A stretch of 56,478 nucleotides of DNA from Verrucomicrobiales bacterium (GCA_029210205.1 JARGOD010000007.1:122-56599), one strand, 5' to 3'. Counted from the stretch's first letter, positions 8,501 through 17,195 are shown. Made by a program: numbers and translations. The notes: generated by a model from the sequence alone, not told the origin.

Positions 8501-9219
8501 GACGCTCCTACATTCTTCATCCAGTTCGGAGCATCATGAGCCGCAGCCAAATGAGGGTCAGAGATCGCGGCCCACTGCGTCGCAAGCGGAACCGTTGACA
8601 TCGTCAAAGCAGGACCTGTGCGAGGAAGTGTGTAGGCATGGTAAACCAGCGCCCCCCGGCCCGTTACAGGATCTTTTCCAAAGCCCTCGTCTTCTATAAT
8701 AACAAAACCACCATCCTGAGAGACGCGCAGATCAATCCGATCCGAAAACGAATGATGCGGAGGCCATTCGCCCAGCAACTCCCCTGTCGTAAAATCGAAC
8801 AGTTGAAGGAACGCTTCATTAAAATCCTTCCCCACGGGTCCTCCCGCAACCGCGATCTGCGTCGTCCCGGGGACTCGTGAAAAGGCACCAACTCGAGCCG
8901 GCAGTTTGATTCGTTTTTTGAGACGCGCCGCGCCGAGATCCCAGATCAAAAGCTCTCCGTAGACGTTGAACTCGCCTTCCTGCACTTCGTCAGTCGTGAC
9001 TGCGATTCGGTCATCAATCGAAAGGAGTGAGTTGAGTGGTTCGCCAAAGTCATCGGTGAGACGAGGCTCACCCTCGTTAATGACAACTTGCGGAGTAGTC
9101 TTCCCGAAAATCGAGGGCTCCTCGCCTTGAGCCGGTTGTCCAAGAGTTGCTGTGTAAGTGAGAAGCAACGCCATGATAGCGCGAGCAAAACATAGGCAGT
9201 AACGATTCCAATTCTTCAC
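5509..9219 (-). CDS. Propeller-caspase (peptidase C14) exported protein
   Basis: A large exported protein of 1236 residues from the chosen start. A signal peptide ends near AQGEE. Residues about 40-620 are WD40-like propeller repeats (strands such as LLIWDL, LQLFDF and LTIWDF). An Ig-like segment lies at about 725-815 and a caspase p20-like domain at about 820-1085. Its catalytic dyad is His904 in FLAGHG and Cys954 in LIDTCQAGG. An EF-hand-like loop, DRNGDGLLSASE, sits at about 1044. The C-terminus (about 1110-1236, ending GSEWKISVLKTR) looks like an NTF2-type fold. I chose GTG at 9219 because GGAG lies 5 bases upstream; a TTG at 9249 is the alternative. Bacterial caspase homologues (orthocaspases/metacaspases) usually cleave after basic residues. 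The target and trigger here are unknown. Confidence 0.88.
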   Translation of the reverse strand: MKNWNRYCLCFARAIMALLLTYTATLGQPAQGEEPSIFGKTTPQVVINEGEPRLTDDFGEPLNSLLSIDDRIAVTTDEVQEGEFNVYGELLIWDLGAARLKKRIKLPARVGAFSRVPGTTQIAVAGGPVGKDFNEAFLQLFDFTTGELLGEWPPHHSFSDRIDLRVSQDGGFVIIEDEGFGKDPVTGRGALVYHAYTLPRTGPALTMSTVPLATQWAAISDPHLAAAHDAPNWMKNVGASDAGFALAESRSGTGLWRTDSWEQVSDMGGPSAQWENWVPSRDGSRLVSWRSGVKGGLTIWDFSEFRVSTIAEPDFYRGIAPAFSESNRFLRYARIDPVDHAVELVSHDLSTEQTVVAHRIASAEFESFWDSEIRAVFSDDGSQLVISPGKAGQVVLVSWDEGGVSAVSTLPMSGREPVFVADDGSRSGFVEDSIENGDKVLYPVVIYESKTGRVVHRWDVSTVGHPPIVAGAFDSASGQVAYTQHTTGASLGYYSGDAVIFDGQRGVTIPGFQVSEEQYPTERIGNAWSTSFARVPGYADPLVVIYTNLGRVATWNPRATRLEHDLQWDSFSPSIQDYENGFRFMQRVIASASGRVFLPLQEGGIRVVDLIVGGESIHRADLWSLPGNGWFAVTPAGWYSASVGGERHVSFRDGETVRSFDQFDAVLNRPDLVAESLGASAETVAALRAAHARRIAVLGREVLTPKDSSTLPQLRLEETAPLICDGETLSIRFAGEVSGGSIGRRGGAGHALEIEALRVLANGVFVEPVSLTNLKGLTSFNEEIEIPLAPGSNFLQFYLEDSEGNRSPAESVQVHRTATAASRDLYVLGVGVSDYQNDPPDLTFPSKDAADIATAFAEAGSSFENVHVKLVLDAEATREGILAAREFLQKSRPGDRAVIFLAGHGLLDSNYDYYFATTDIELENLSDTAMNFAQIESLFTGVAARERLLLIDTCQAGGVDGGLLKELETSIASRPSSLASITPQMEIRGQRFIEELFTDLRKGTGATVLTASGGLELAGESNEWNNGYFTYAVIDSIDNSPRGDRNGDGLLSASELVEEVSTMVLGMSNGTQRPTSRAANLAVDFPIVGVIGEVVLEDPLIFLNRYLNFSSANLEQAATPVERVVKQFAEQVDYFGDRLGHRQIISDIAEYGETYDLRTYRLKGVPTVSLSTDGSVAEIDYEMDFEVGFFEEIDEDVPGQPGVKLKSRAYRNGTLKMHMEIERAGSEWKISVLKTR

Positions 9220-9470
9220 GAAGACTCCATTCGTGATCGAGACTGACAAGAAGAGTGCGCTTCGTCAAGCCCGTGGGGAGTATGTGAGCTTTCCGGTATG
9301 ATTCTTCGATGCGGACGTCGGCGTCCCAGGGATCTTAAGATTCGTGCATAGTACGCCCTTCTCTCGAAAACTCACTGGCCCACTTGCAATGCCAATCGTA
9401 GAATCTTTCCATGAACCTTATTTTGATGCGGCCAATCCCTGTTAGCTCGCTGACCCAACAGGGTAAGATC

Positions 9471-10922
9471 ATGCTCTTAACCCTGTTGACTGCCCTCTTT
9501 CTTAGCGCGGCACAAGCCAACGATCCCGCGCCACCGACGGTTCATGATGTTCCAGCTGCAGAGACGCTGAAACCAGAGGTTTTTGATCGTCTCACGGAGT
9601 TTGCCCCCCCCGCACCGCGTCATGCTGAAGCGGTCAATGCGGACTGGCCGCGCTTTCTGGGACCGACCGACAACTGTATCTCGCCTGAAACTCATCTGCT
9701 TTCATCATTTCCCGAGGGCGGGCTCGAGAAAGTTTGGGAACTGGAAAAAGGAACAGGCTACACCTCTCCAGTCATCGTTGATGGCAAACTCGTTTTCTTT
9801 GATCGGATAGAGGATGAAGAAATTGTCGACTGCCTCGATCCCGAAACCGGTCGTCGCTTTTGGACTTACTCCTACCCTGTCCAATACTCGGATCGCTATG
9901 GCTTCAACAACGGCCCGCGGGCGAGCGCGGTTCTCTCAAAAGGAAAAGTCTACACCCTCGGCGTCACAAGCATCCTGACCTGCCTCGATCTTGCGAGCGG
10001 CTCCCTGATTTGGCAGCGGGTTCTTGATGAGGAATTCGACCTCGCAGATTTCTTCTTTGGCCACGGAAGTTGCCCTCTGATTTTCGACGGCAAGGTGATA
10101 GTCCCGATGGGAACCAATCTCGAAGAAAAAGGAATCAGTGTCGCGGCCTTTGATGAGGATACCGGCGAACTCCTCTGGACGACTGAGCACGAATGGAATG
10201 CGAGCTACGCCTCACCGATCATTGCCGAGCTGCAGGGCGAGCCAAGGCTGCTTGTCTTTCAGGGTGGAGAAAGTGATCCCGCATTCGGTGGCCTTCTCGC
10301 GATCAACCCGCAGACGGGAGAACTTCTTGATGCGTTTCCGTGGCGTCCTGACAAATACGAAAGTGTGAACAGTTCCACTCCCGTCCCGGTTGGGGACAAT
10401 CAGGTGTTTCTCACGGCTTCGTATCAACACGGCGCCGTTCTTTTGAAGTTTAATGAGTCGTTAAAATGGGAGCCCGTCTGGAAAGCACCGGAATTCGGAA
10501 TGCACTGGATGACTCCCCTTCTCCTCGATGGTCAACTCTACGGCTTTCGCGGACGCAACGAACCCGATGCCTGGCTCGCGAGCTACGACGTCGCCACCGG
10601 AACGGAAAACTGGCGCGAGGATGAAGAGTGGTCGATCCCCCTTGAAAGCGGACGCGACTACCGCATGAAATACCTGCGCGGCAGCCTTCTCCACGCCGAT
10701 GGAAAAACCTATGCGCTGGGGGAACTCGGAAGCCTTGGCATTTTCAAGCTCAGCCAGGAAGGCGTCGAGACCCTCGACCGCACCCAGCTCTTCCTCGCCC
10801 GATCCACCTGGTCACTGCCGGTTTTGCATCGTGGACTCCTTTATGTGTCGCAGCACGAAGCCGATGTCGACGGGAATGGTCCCCGTCTCATCTGCTACGA
10901 CTTACGAGCAGTCGCTAAGTGA
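9471..10922 (+). CDS. Secreted PQQ-type beta-propeller protein
   Basis: From the ATG at 9471 the protein has 483 residues and begins with a clear signal peptide (MLLTLLTALFLSAAQAND). An upstream ATG at 9411 would add 20 residues before the signal, and AGGGTAAG lies in front of 9471. The rest is a PQQ-like propeller, with repeated blades such as LTCLDLASGSLIWQRV, AAFDEDTGELLW and LLAINPQTGELL. Related proteins in Planctomycetes and Verrucomicrobia are often called outer membrane assembly (BamB-like) or PQQ-binding proteins. No dehydrogenase active site is visible, so a protein-binding or scaffold role is as likely as an enzyme. Its stop codon abuts the stop of the convergent esterase gene. Confidence 0.85.
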   Translation: MLLTLLTALFLSAAQANDPAPPTVHDVPAAETLKPEVFDRLTEFAPPAPRHAEAVNADWPRFLGPTDNCISPETHLLSSFPEGGLEKVWELEKGTGYTSPVIVDGKLVFFDRIEDEEIVDCLDPETGRRFWTYSYPVQYSDRYGFNNGPRASAVLSKGKVYTLGVTSILTCLDLASGSLIWQRVLDEEFDLADFFFGHGSCPLIFDGKVIVPMGTNLEEKGISVAAFDEDTGELLWTTEHEWNASYASPIIAELQGEPRLLVFQGGESDPAFGGLLAINPQTGELLDAFPWRPDKYESVNSSTPVPVGDNQVFLTASYQHGAVLLKFNESLKWEPVWKAPEFGMHWMTPLLLDGQLYGFRGRNEPDAWLASYDVATGTENWREDEEWSIPLESGRDYRMKYLRGSLLHADGKTYALGELGSLGIFKLSQEGVETLDRTQLFLARSTWSLPVLHRGLLYVSQHEADVDGNGPRLICYDLRAVAK

Positions 10923-12488
10923 TCACCACGAGTCTGTACGAAACGGGCTCGCTGGAAGTCCTTCTTCATTTCCAAAATTGGCTGCTTCAGGATTCGACTT
11001 CCAGGCATAGCGCACCGCGCGCGGCTCAGGAATCGATTCGGCAGTGACAGCGAGTTCATCGCCCTGAATTGAAACAACAGCGGGAACAAATTCTCCATCC
11101 GCCCCGGCAATCTCGAATTCAGCGAGCGGTTCCTCGTTGAGCGAAACGAGTCCGCCGCCGACTTCGGTGAAGCTCAGGATCGCGCGGCTTCCTTCGATCT
11201 GAAGAGAATCGTAAATGGGGCCGGAGTAGACAATGTTCTCTCCGTAGGTATTCGCCCTCGCGAATTGAGCGAGACGCTCCCCAACCGGCGTTTTGTTCGC
11301 TGGATGAATATCGTCCGGGTCACCAGTGTCGATGGTCACGACCATGCCGGTATTGGTTCCCTCCTTCCAGAATTTCAGCATTTGCTCGCGAACGAGTGGC
11401 CACCCTTCCGGATCTCCTCCGCCGAAATTTGGAAGCTGGACGAGGTAGAACGGAAAATCAGTTCGCTCGAGGACATCCCCCGAGGCAGCGGCCCAGTCAG
11501 TTCTCCAATCTTCGACGAGCGCCTGCATCAACTCATTGTATCCCGTGTTGAAGGGGACTCTCGAGTTGGCTTCCCCTTGATACCAAATCACTCCGCGGAT
11601 CGCATAGGGCTGAAGTGGAGCAATCATCGCATTGTAGTGCCCGGCCGGTCGCTTGACGTGCTCTGCTCCGAGCGGCTCTCTCGGGGCACGAACCGTGAAG
11701 GCCTCCCCTTTCTCTTTCGCCGCCGCCGAATCGGCACTCCATTTCTCAAGCTGGCTTTTATAGCGATCCATCGCCGCAGGATGGTTTTTCAGCGTCGCTG
11801 CCCAGTAAGTTCGCACTGTTTCCGCGGCAGGATCGCTAGCAAGGGTTTCAGAATTGATCCAGGAGAAGGCGTTGGTTCCTCCATTGGCCGACTGGATCAT
11901 GCCAACGGGGACGTTGCGATCTTGTGCCAATTTTACCGCGAAGTAAAACGCAGTCGCTGAAAAGCTGGCGGTACTGGCTTCCGTCGGAAGAACCCAGGTA
12001 GCATTCACGCTCGAAGCCCTGAGGTCGCTTCCATCGACAGGAACCTTAAAAAGCCGTATGCGGGGATAGCCTCCAGCGGCGGCTTTTTCCGCGACATCCC
12101 CGGCATCGAGGCTGGCTCTTACAGGCCATGCCATATTCGATTGTCCAGAGCCGATCCAGACTTCGCCAACAAGAATTTCATTCAACTCAATCTCAGCATC
12201 ACCAGCCTCGATCTTCATGACACGGGGCTCCATACTCCCGGCGAGTGGATCAAGGATCACGATCCATTTCCCGGTTTCGTCAGCTTTGGTCTCACCGCTG
12301 CGCTCACCAAAGGTGACCGAAACAGTCTCACCCGGTTCGCAACTTCCCCAAACCGGAATTGGTTTATCCTGCTGTAGAACCGCGTAGTCAGAAAAGAGAG
12401 AATTCACGGTTAAAGCAAGGAGCGGAAGCTTGCCGAGGGAAAAGGTCAGGGCCAGCGAAAGGAGTAAGCGAGGGTAACGGGATCTCAT
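10923..12488 (-). CDS. Sialate O-acetylesterase-like SGNH esterase
   Basis: A secreted enzyme of 521 residues with a signal peptide (about 1-25). It belongs to the SASA (DUF303) family, which removes acetyl groups from sialic acids or from plant and algal polysaccharides. Ser117 lies in WIGSGQSNMAW, the WYQGEAN block is at 302-308, and the Asp-x-His pair is in PDDIHPANK (D393/H395). An N-terminal beta domain precedes the catalytic core, as is usual. Its neighbour xylA, divergently transcribed, fits a role in acetylated xylan or similar polymers, but that is inference. Confidence 0.9.
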   Translation of the reverse strand: MRSRYPRLLLSLALTFSLGKLPLLALTVNSLFSDYAVLQQDKPIPVWGSCEPGETVSVTFGERSGETKADETGKWIVILDPLAGSMEPRVMKIEAGDAEIELNEILVGEVWIGSGQSNMAWPVRASLDAGDVAEKAAAGGYPRIRLFKVPVDGSDLRASSVNATWVLPTEASTASFSATAFYFAVKLAQDRNVPVGMIQSANGGTNAFSWINSETLASDPAAETVRTYWAATLKNHPAAMDRYKSQLEKWSADSAAAKEKGEAFTVRAPREPLGAEHVKRPAGHYNAMIAPLQPYAIRGVIWYQGEANSRVPFNTGYNELMQALVEDWRTDWAAASGDVLERTDFPFYLVQLPNFGGGDPEGWPLVREQMLKFWKEGTNTGMVVTIDTGDPDDIHPANKTPVGERLAQFARANTYGENIVYSGPIYDSLQIEGSRAILSFTEVGGGLVSLNEEPLAEFEIAGADGEFVPAVVSIQGDELAVTAESIPEPRAVRYAWKSNPEAANFGNEEGLPASPFRTDSW

Positions 12489-12595
12489 TTTTATGATGTT
12501 TCAGCCAAAATTTATTCTTCAAACGTCACGAAGTAGGGGGGCTACCCCACGATTCTGCTTGAAAGTCGGGCCTCCTCATAGAAAATCCACCTCCT

Positions 12596-13909
12596 ATGAG
12601 CAACGAATTTTTTCCCGATATCCCGGCCATCGCCTTCGAAGGCTCCGACTCGAAGAACCCCCTCGCGTTCAAACACTATGACGCTTCAGAAATTGTCGGC
12701 GGTAAATCGATGAAAGAACATCTCCGTTTTGCGTGCGCTTACTGGCACACGATGCGAAACGGACTCGGCGATCCATTCGGAGTTGGGACTGCGATCCGCC
12801 CCTGGGATGACGGAACTGATTCGGTCGAGAACGCTCAGAAGCGTGTCTGGGCCATGTTCGAGTTCATGCAGAAGTGCGGCATTGAGTACTACTGCTTCCA
12901 CGATCGTGATGTTGCTCCCGAGCTGAACGATCTCCAGGCTTCCAATGACGCGCTCGACGCTGTCGCCGACGAGCTCGAGAAAGCGCAGAACCAGACCGGC
13001 ATCAAGCTTCTCTGGGGAACCGCCTGCCTCTTCGCTCACGAGCGCTACAATCAGGGTGGAGGAACTTCCCCCTATGCTGATGTCTTTGCCTACGGTGCCG
13101 CACAGATCAAAAAGGCCCTTGAAGTGACCCATCGTCTCGGCGGAGAAGGCTATGTTTTCTGGGGCGGTCGCGAAGGCTACGCGACTCTCTACAACACCGA
13201 CATGGGTCGTGAGTTGAAGCACCTTGCGGCACTTCTCCAGATGGCGGTCGATCATAAGAAGAAAATTGGTTTCACCGGCGACTTCTACATCGAGCCGAAG
13301 CCTCGCGAGCCCTCGACTCACCAGTATGATTCCGACTCAGCAGCCTGCCTCAACTTTCTCCGCGAGCACAACCTACTCGGTGAGCTGAAGCTTAACATCG
13401 AAACCAACCACGCAACTCTCGCTGGTCACACAATGATGCATGAGCTGGAAGTCGCAATGGCGGCAGACTCACTCGGATCGATTGACGCAAACACCGGTGA
13501 CGAACTCATCGGATGGGACACCGACCAATTCCCGACTGACATCTATCTCACCACGCAGATCATGCTCTGCGTCCTTCGCATGGGAGGCTTCACTAAAGGC
13601 GGCCTCAACTTCGATGCGAAGTGCCGCCGAGAGAGTTTTGAACCGGTCGATCTTTTCCACGCTCACGTCGGGGGCATGGATGCCTTCGCTCGCGGACTGA
13701 AAATCGCACATGCCATCATCGAGGACGGTCGTCTCGACGAATTCAAGCAAAAGCGTTACAGCTCCTTTGATTCAGGAATCGGAGCGAAGATCGAAGCTGG
13801 CGAAGTTGGCCTCGAAGAGCTTTCAAAGTACACACTCGAGAAAGGTGAACCCCAGACTCAAAGCGCTCGTCAGGAAATGCTTGAGAATCTCATCAACGAT
13901 TTTATCTGA
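12596..13909 (+). CDS. xylA: Xylose isomerase
   Basis: This TIM-barrel enzyme of 437 residues would interconvert D-xylose and D-xylulose in the cytoplasm using two divalent metals. Its length fits class II enzymes (about 440 residues). The active-site His lies in YYCFHDRD. The motifs [31 protein letters not shown] and WDTDQFPTD supply the sugar and metal ligands. No xylulokinase or transporter is adjacent. The sequence just before the ATG is pyrimidine-rich (cacctcct), with no Shine-Dalgarno. The divergent neighbour is a carbohydrate esterase, and a terminator follows. Confidence 0.97.
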   Translation: MSNEFFPDIPAIAFEGSDSKNPLAFKHYDASEIVGGKSMKEHLRFACAYWHTMRNGLGDPFGVGTAIRPWDDGTDSVENAQKRVWAMFEFMQKCGIEYYCFHDRDVAPELNDLQASNDALDAVADELEKAQNQTGIKLLWGTACLFAHERYNQGGGTSPYADVFAYGAAQIKKALEVTHRLGGEGYVFWGGREGYATLYNTDMGRELKHLAALLQMAVDHKKKIGFTGDFYIEPKPREPSTHQYDSDSAACLNFLREHNLLGELKLNIETNHATLAGHTMMHELEVAMAADSLGSIDANTGDELIGWDTDQFPTDIYLTTQIMLCVLRMGGFTKGGLNFDAKCRRESFEPVDLFHAHVGGMDAFARGLKIAHAIIEDGRLDEFKQKRYSSFDSGIGAKIEAGEVGLEELSKYTLEKGEPQTQSARQEMLENLINDFI

Positions 13910-13920
13910 AATCGCTCTGA

Positions 13921-14010
13921 AGGAAGCGAGGCTTCTTTCTCTGCTCAACCTGAAACGGTGGCCCGCATCGCGACGACGTGATTCGTAGCGGAAGGCCGCC
14001 GTTTTTGTTT
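13921..14010 (+). terminator. Terminator region after xylA
   Basis: There are two stem-loops in series. The first is aggaagc (13921-13927) pairing with gcttctt (13931-13937) over a gag loop, followed by a short T-rich stretch. The second has arms aacggtggcc (13954-13963) and ggccgccgtt (13994-14003), one wobble, with a T-tract (gtttttgttt) right after. The second fits a factor-independent terminator with a long loop. It lies 45-100 bases past the xylA stop and just ahead of the M50 gene. Confidence 0.6.
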
Positions 14011-14044
14011 CTATCCTCTTTCCGAAATCGGCGTATTCTCTCCT

Positions 14045-14695
14045 ATGTTGAGCTTCCGCCTTTTCGGTTTTCCGGTCCGCGTCCAGTGGATCTTCTGGGT
14101 CCTTTGTCTCATCCTCGGGATGAACTATCTTCAGTCGGGAGGCCCGGACGGAGTCATCAAAGCTCTCATCGTTGCTGCGATAGTTTTCGGCTCGATTCTC
14201 TGGCACGAGTTGGGCCACGCCTGGGCACGAAAGAAGTCTGGAGCACCTTACTCGGAGATCATGCTTCACGGGTTTGGGGGCGTCTGCTCGGGTCCCGGAA
14301 ACTTTACCCGGGGACAGTCGATTTTCATCGCGGCGGCAGGACCAGCCGCAAGCCTCGCGCTGGGCCTCGTCACCTTTCTTTTCGCTCCTATGTCGAATAC
14401 CGGTGGTTCCGGTGAATTGCTTGCGGTCTTTGTTTTCTGGATGCTTTGGGTCAATGTGGGTTGGGCGATTCTGAACCTTCTCCCCATCTTTCCCCTCGAC
14501 GGCGGGCAAATTTTTGCCGGAATCGCCGGCCCGAAGAATTTCCAACTCGTGCTCTGGACCGGCTTAATACTCGCGGCAGCTCTCGCAGTGGGAAGCTTCC
14601 TCGTCACGAAACAACTTTTCATGGCGATTCTCTTCGGGCTGCTTGCTTTCGGGAACTGGCAGCGACTGCAGGGTAAACAGAGTTCCTTTTTGTAG
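14045..14695 (+). CDS. Site-2 protease family protein (peptidase M50)
   Basis: A polytopic membrane metalloprotease of 216 residues, with about five or six hydrophobic segments. The zinc site is HELGH (H54, E55, H58) in one helix, and the third ligand is Asp152 in FPLDGGQ, the two signatures of intramembrane site-2 proteases. It has no PDZ or CBS domain, so it belongs to the minimal group related to SpoIVFB or Rip-type enzymes. The substrate is unknown, and no anti-sigma factor is nearby. The gene follows xylA after a terminator, so it probably has its own promoter. Confidence 0.9.
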   Translation: MLSFRLFGFPVRVQWIFWVLCLILGMNYLQSGGPDGVIKALIVAAIVFGSILWHELGHAWARKKSGAPYSEIMLHGFGGVCSGPGNFTRGQSIFIAAAGPAASLALGLVTFLFAPMSNTGGSGELLAVFVFWMLWVNVGWAILNLLPIFPLDGGQIFAGIAGPKNFQLVLWTGLILAAALAVGSFLVTKQLFMAILFGLLAFGNWQRLQGKQSSFL

Positions 14696-14757
14696 AATTC
14701 AGGAGTGGGTTAATCAAGACGGACCCGGGCAGTCCGACCTGCTGAAGAGACCCTCGC

Positions 14758-15774
14758 CTACCGGCCCAGCAGATACTTTTCAACCATCTGAAGCGTGACA
14801 CGCCCGCTGATGGCAAGGCTTTCGGCACTGATTTTGTCTAGCGTGTCCCCGGGGGTATGCCAGTAAGGGAAATCAAAATCAATGAGGTCGATCGTTGGAA
14901 TTCCAGCGATGACATTCAACGGAATGTGATCGTCGATAATGTAATCAGGACTGATTCCCACTTCGCTTCGCACGTCCAAATCCTCGGCGGCAGAGAGGAG
15001 ATCACGCGACATCGCCTCGATTGAAGCCTGCACGACCTCCATGTCGACAACATAGCCCTCGGCCCGCGCTTTAGCGAGATCTTGAATCGATGATCGAGGG
15101 ATTTGAACGCCCGCCCGAATCTTCAAATCCTTATCGCCAACCATGTCGAGAAGCAGTCCCCAGTCCGGAATCAAATCCGGCGTCAGGAGCATTTCCTTGG
15201 CGTAATGCTTACTCCCGTAAAGACCATCACGCGGGGTGATGTTAGGACCAAGAGCTTCCTCACCGTCGAAGAAAACCAACTCCAGCTGCCGCGCCAGATC
15301 GGGACGACTTTGAAGGACTCGCGACAGTTCAACGAGCAACCCGGTGCTGGAGCCGGCATCGTTCGCGCCCACAAACTCAAATCGTGTGTAGAGCTTCGTG
15401 TCGTAATGAGAGCAAAGCAGACCGGACACTTTTTCCTCCCATCGATCCTTTCCGAAGCGAGCTCTGAGGTTGGTGAACTCGATCTCACCCTGTGGCGTTT
15501 GAGACTTAAAGGTCTGACGCCTCGTCTCCCATCCCAGCGATGCGAGTTGCTCAATAAGGTAAAGACGTGATCGTTCGAGAGCTTTCGAACCTGCGGGACG
15601 TGGCCCGAACTCGACTAGAGTTTTGACGTGATCGTAGGCTTTCTGACCGGAAATTTCTTTCTCGAGAGCTGTCGCCGGGTCAAAAGGGACAAGCTGTTCT
15701 GAACAACTGGTCAGGGAGACGCTTAAGATAAAACAGGCTGCCAAACCCAATGGTTTCATGAAGCCGAGACCCAT
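14758..15774 (-). CDS. M28-family peptidase / glutaminyl-cyclase-like lipoprotein
   Basis: This is a lipoprotein, with a lipobox ending SLTSC within the first 30 residues, carrying an M28 zinc peptidase domain. The ligands are all visible: His/Asp in CSHYDTK, Asp in GANDAGSSTG, Glu in FFDGEEA, Asp in LLDMVGD, and the last His in DDHIPLN. The WHTPGDT segment near the C-terminus is also typical. The overall pattern resembles bacterial glutaminyl-peptide cyclases as much as aminopeptidases. The first ATG (15774) starts 1 base after the parB stop; a second ATG at 15759 also gives a good lipoprotein signal. It is probably co-transcribed with parB. Confidence 0.85.
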   Translation of the reverse strand: MGLGFMKPLGLAACFILSVSLTSCSEQLVPFDPATALEKEISGQKAYDHVKTLVEFGPRPAGSKALERSRLYLIEQLASLGWETRRQTFKSQTPQGEIEFTNLRARFGKDRWEEKVSGLLCSHYDTKLYTRFEFVGANDAGSSTGLLVELSRVLQSRPDLARQLELVFFDGEEALGPNITPRDGLYGSKHYAKEMLLTPDLIPDWGLLLDMVGDKDLKIRAGVQIPRSSIQDLAKARAEGYVVDMEVVQASIEAMSRDLLSAAEDLDVRSEVGISPDYIIDDHIPLNVIAGIPTIDLIDFDFPYWHTPGDTLDKISAESLAISGRVTLQMVEKYLLGR

Positions 15775-15775
15775 C

Positions 15776-16693
15776 TCAGTCAAGGTTCACGCCCATCAAG
15801 TCGAGGATTCGACTGAGATCCTCGTTGCCGTAGTATTCAATCTCAATCTTTCCCTTTTTGTCGGAGTGCTGGATCAAAATATTCGTCGAATAACGACCAC
15901 GCAGTTCATCCTGAATCTGACGCAAGTAGGCTTCGGCTTGAGGAGAAACCTTGTTCTTCTTCGCTGCCTTCGTTGTCGTCTTGCCGTTGATCTGTTCAGA
16001 GACAAGCTTCTCGGTATCCCGGACGTTAAGTGATTTCCGAACTACTATGTCAGCGAGCATCCGCTGCTCAGCTTTCGTTTTCAGACCGAGAATGGCCTTG
16101 GCATGCCCCTGGCTCAGCATCTTGCGCGAAACGAGGGTCTGAACCTGCTCGTCAAGCTCGAGAAGACGGATTGCATTGGAAACCGTTGCTCTGTTTTTAC
16201 CGACTCGCTGGGCAATTTCCTCCTGCTTGAGACCGAAGTCTTTCGCAAGTCTTGAGTAGGCCTCAGCCTCCTCAAGAGGGTCGAGATCCTCGCGTTGGAG
16301 GTTCTCGATAAGTGCCATCTCAAGCACGTCACGATCCGAGGCATCGCGCAAAATGATCGGAACTTCGTCAAGCCCCAGTTTCGTCGAAGCGCGCCAACGC
16401 CGTTCTCCGGCGATCAGTTCATACTTTCCATCAACTTGACGAACGACAAGCGGCTGGATCACCCCGTGTTCACGAATTGACTCCACGAGTTCGTCAAGAT
16501 TCTCCTCATGAAACCGCTTTCGAGGCTGCAGCGGCGACGGCACCACCTCGTCAAGAGCGACGCGGAGAACTCGCTCGCCCGAATCAGTCGATTCAGGCTT
16601 GCCAGATGACTCGACAGGAACAGCTCCCGGAGCCTTGATGAGGGCGTTGAGGCCCTTCCCGAGCCCTTTTTTGGGTGTCTTTGCCGGAGGCAT
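15776..16693 (-). CDS. parB: Chromosome partitioning protein ParB
   Basis: A ParB/Spo0J protein of 305 residues. The N-terminus has the KGLGKGLNALI motif that contacts ParA. The CTP-binding N domain contains LQPRKRF and the GERRWRA box. The helix-turn-helix that reads parS is in the LKQEEIAQRVGKNRATVSNAIRLLEL region, and a C-terminal dimerisation domain follows. I use the ATG at 16693, which starts the KGLGKGL arm directly. parA is not adjacent: the upstream neighbour is a glutaredoxin and the downstream one a peptidase. I did not see a clear 16-base parS palindrome in the window, though I could not search exhaustively. Confidence 0.95.
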   Translation of the reverse strand: MPPAKTPKKGLGKGLNALIKAPGAVPVESSGKPESTDSGERVLRVALDEVVPSPLQPRKRFHEENLDELVESIREHGVIQPLVVRQVDGKYELIAGERRWRASTKLGLDEVPIILRDASDRDVLEMALIENLQREDLDPLEEAEAYSRLAKDFGLKQEEIAQRVGKNRATVSNAIRLLELDEQVQTLVSRKMLSQGHAKAILGLKTKAEQRMLADIVVRKSLNVRDTEKLVSEQINGKTTTKAAKKNKVSPQAEAYLRQIQDELRGRYSTNILIQHSDKKGKIEIEYYGNEDLSRILDLMGVNLD

Positions 16694-16724
16694 AAGGCGG
16701 AAATACAAAGGTAGCAGTCAGGAA

Positions 16725-17105
16725 CTAGTCAATGATCCGCACATTCGGAGTGCCACCTGAATTCGCCCTGAAATCGGCTTCCATCGCAGCATGCTGCTCA
16801 TCGGTGCAGGCAGAATCGATCGGGGCGTCCGGAGCCTCTTCGCTCTTATTCAGAATGTCGTTCTCGATCATCCAGGCTTCCACTTCCTCACCACTCACAT
16901 CAGCGAGCATCTTGCCGTTGATTTCGACACAGGGGGAAAGCGGTTGGCCACTCTTCTGTTCCATCTCCCAGCGGAGAGCTGGATTCTTAATAATATCTTT
17001 CTCGGTGAATTCGAGGTCATACTTCCGGAAGATTGCACGGACGCCTTCGCTCCATCCACAAAAAGTCTTCAGGTAAGCGGTGATTTCAGGGTTTTGTTCT
17101 GCCAT
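16725..17105 (-). CDS. Glutaredoxin-like protein with CGWS active site
   Basis: A glutaredoxin fold of 126 residues. The N-terminal beta-alpha unit carries TFCGWSEG, with Cys16 in the nucleophile position but Ser instead of the second Cys and Gly-Trp in the middle, unlike the usual CPYC or CGFS. The cis-Pro is in LSPCVEING (P58) and is followed by a Cys at 59. The DVSGEEVEAW helix corresponds to the glutathione-binding end of the fold. About 35 extra residues follow, with another Cys at 100. The protein is therefore either a monothiol glutaredoxin or a thiol protein that has lost dithiol chemistry. It lies 31 bases upstream of parB on the same strand. Confidence 0.82.
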   Translation of the reverse strand: MAEQNPEITAYLKTFCGWSEGVRAIFRKYDLEFTEKDIIKNPALRWEMEQKSGQPLSPCVEINGKMLADVSGEEVEAWMIENDILNKSEEAPDAPIDSACTDEQHAAMEADFRANSGGTPNVRIID

Positions 17106-17130
17106 AATGATTTGGGTTGCCGGTTCTTAA

Positions 17131-17159
17131 TTTATAAGCCAACGCTTCAGCTTACGCAA
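17131..17159 (-). promoter_or_regulatory. Sigma70-like promoter of the glutaredoxin/parB run
   Basis: On the minus strand a -35 TTGCGT (17154-17159) and a -10 TATAAA (17131-17136) are separated by 17 bases. The -10 box lies about 25 bases before the glutaredoxin ATG, so the leader would be short. Confidence 0.55.
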
Positions 17160-17195
17160 ATAGCATTGAACCGGATTCCCTCCTCAAATCGCGGT

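Noticed and set aside
12686-13321. 211-codon minus-strand frame inside xylA
   Set aside because: It is the reverse frame of a highly conserved gene and has no domain of its own.
13823-14545. 240-codon minus-strand frame across the M50 gene
   Set aside because: Antisense to a clear metalloprotease, very polar and with no known motif.
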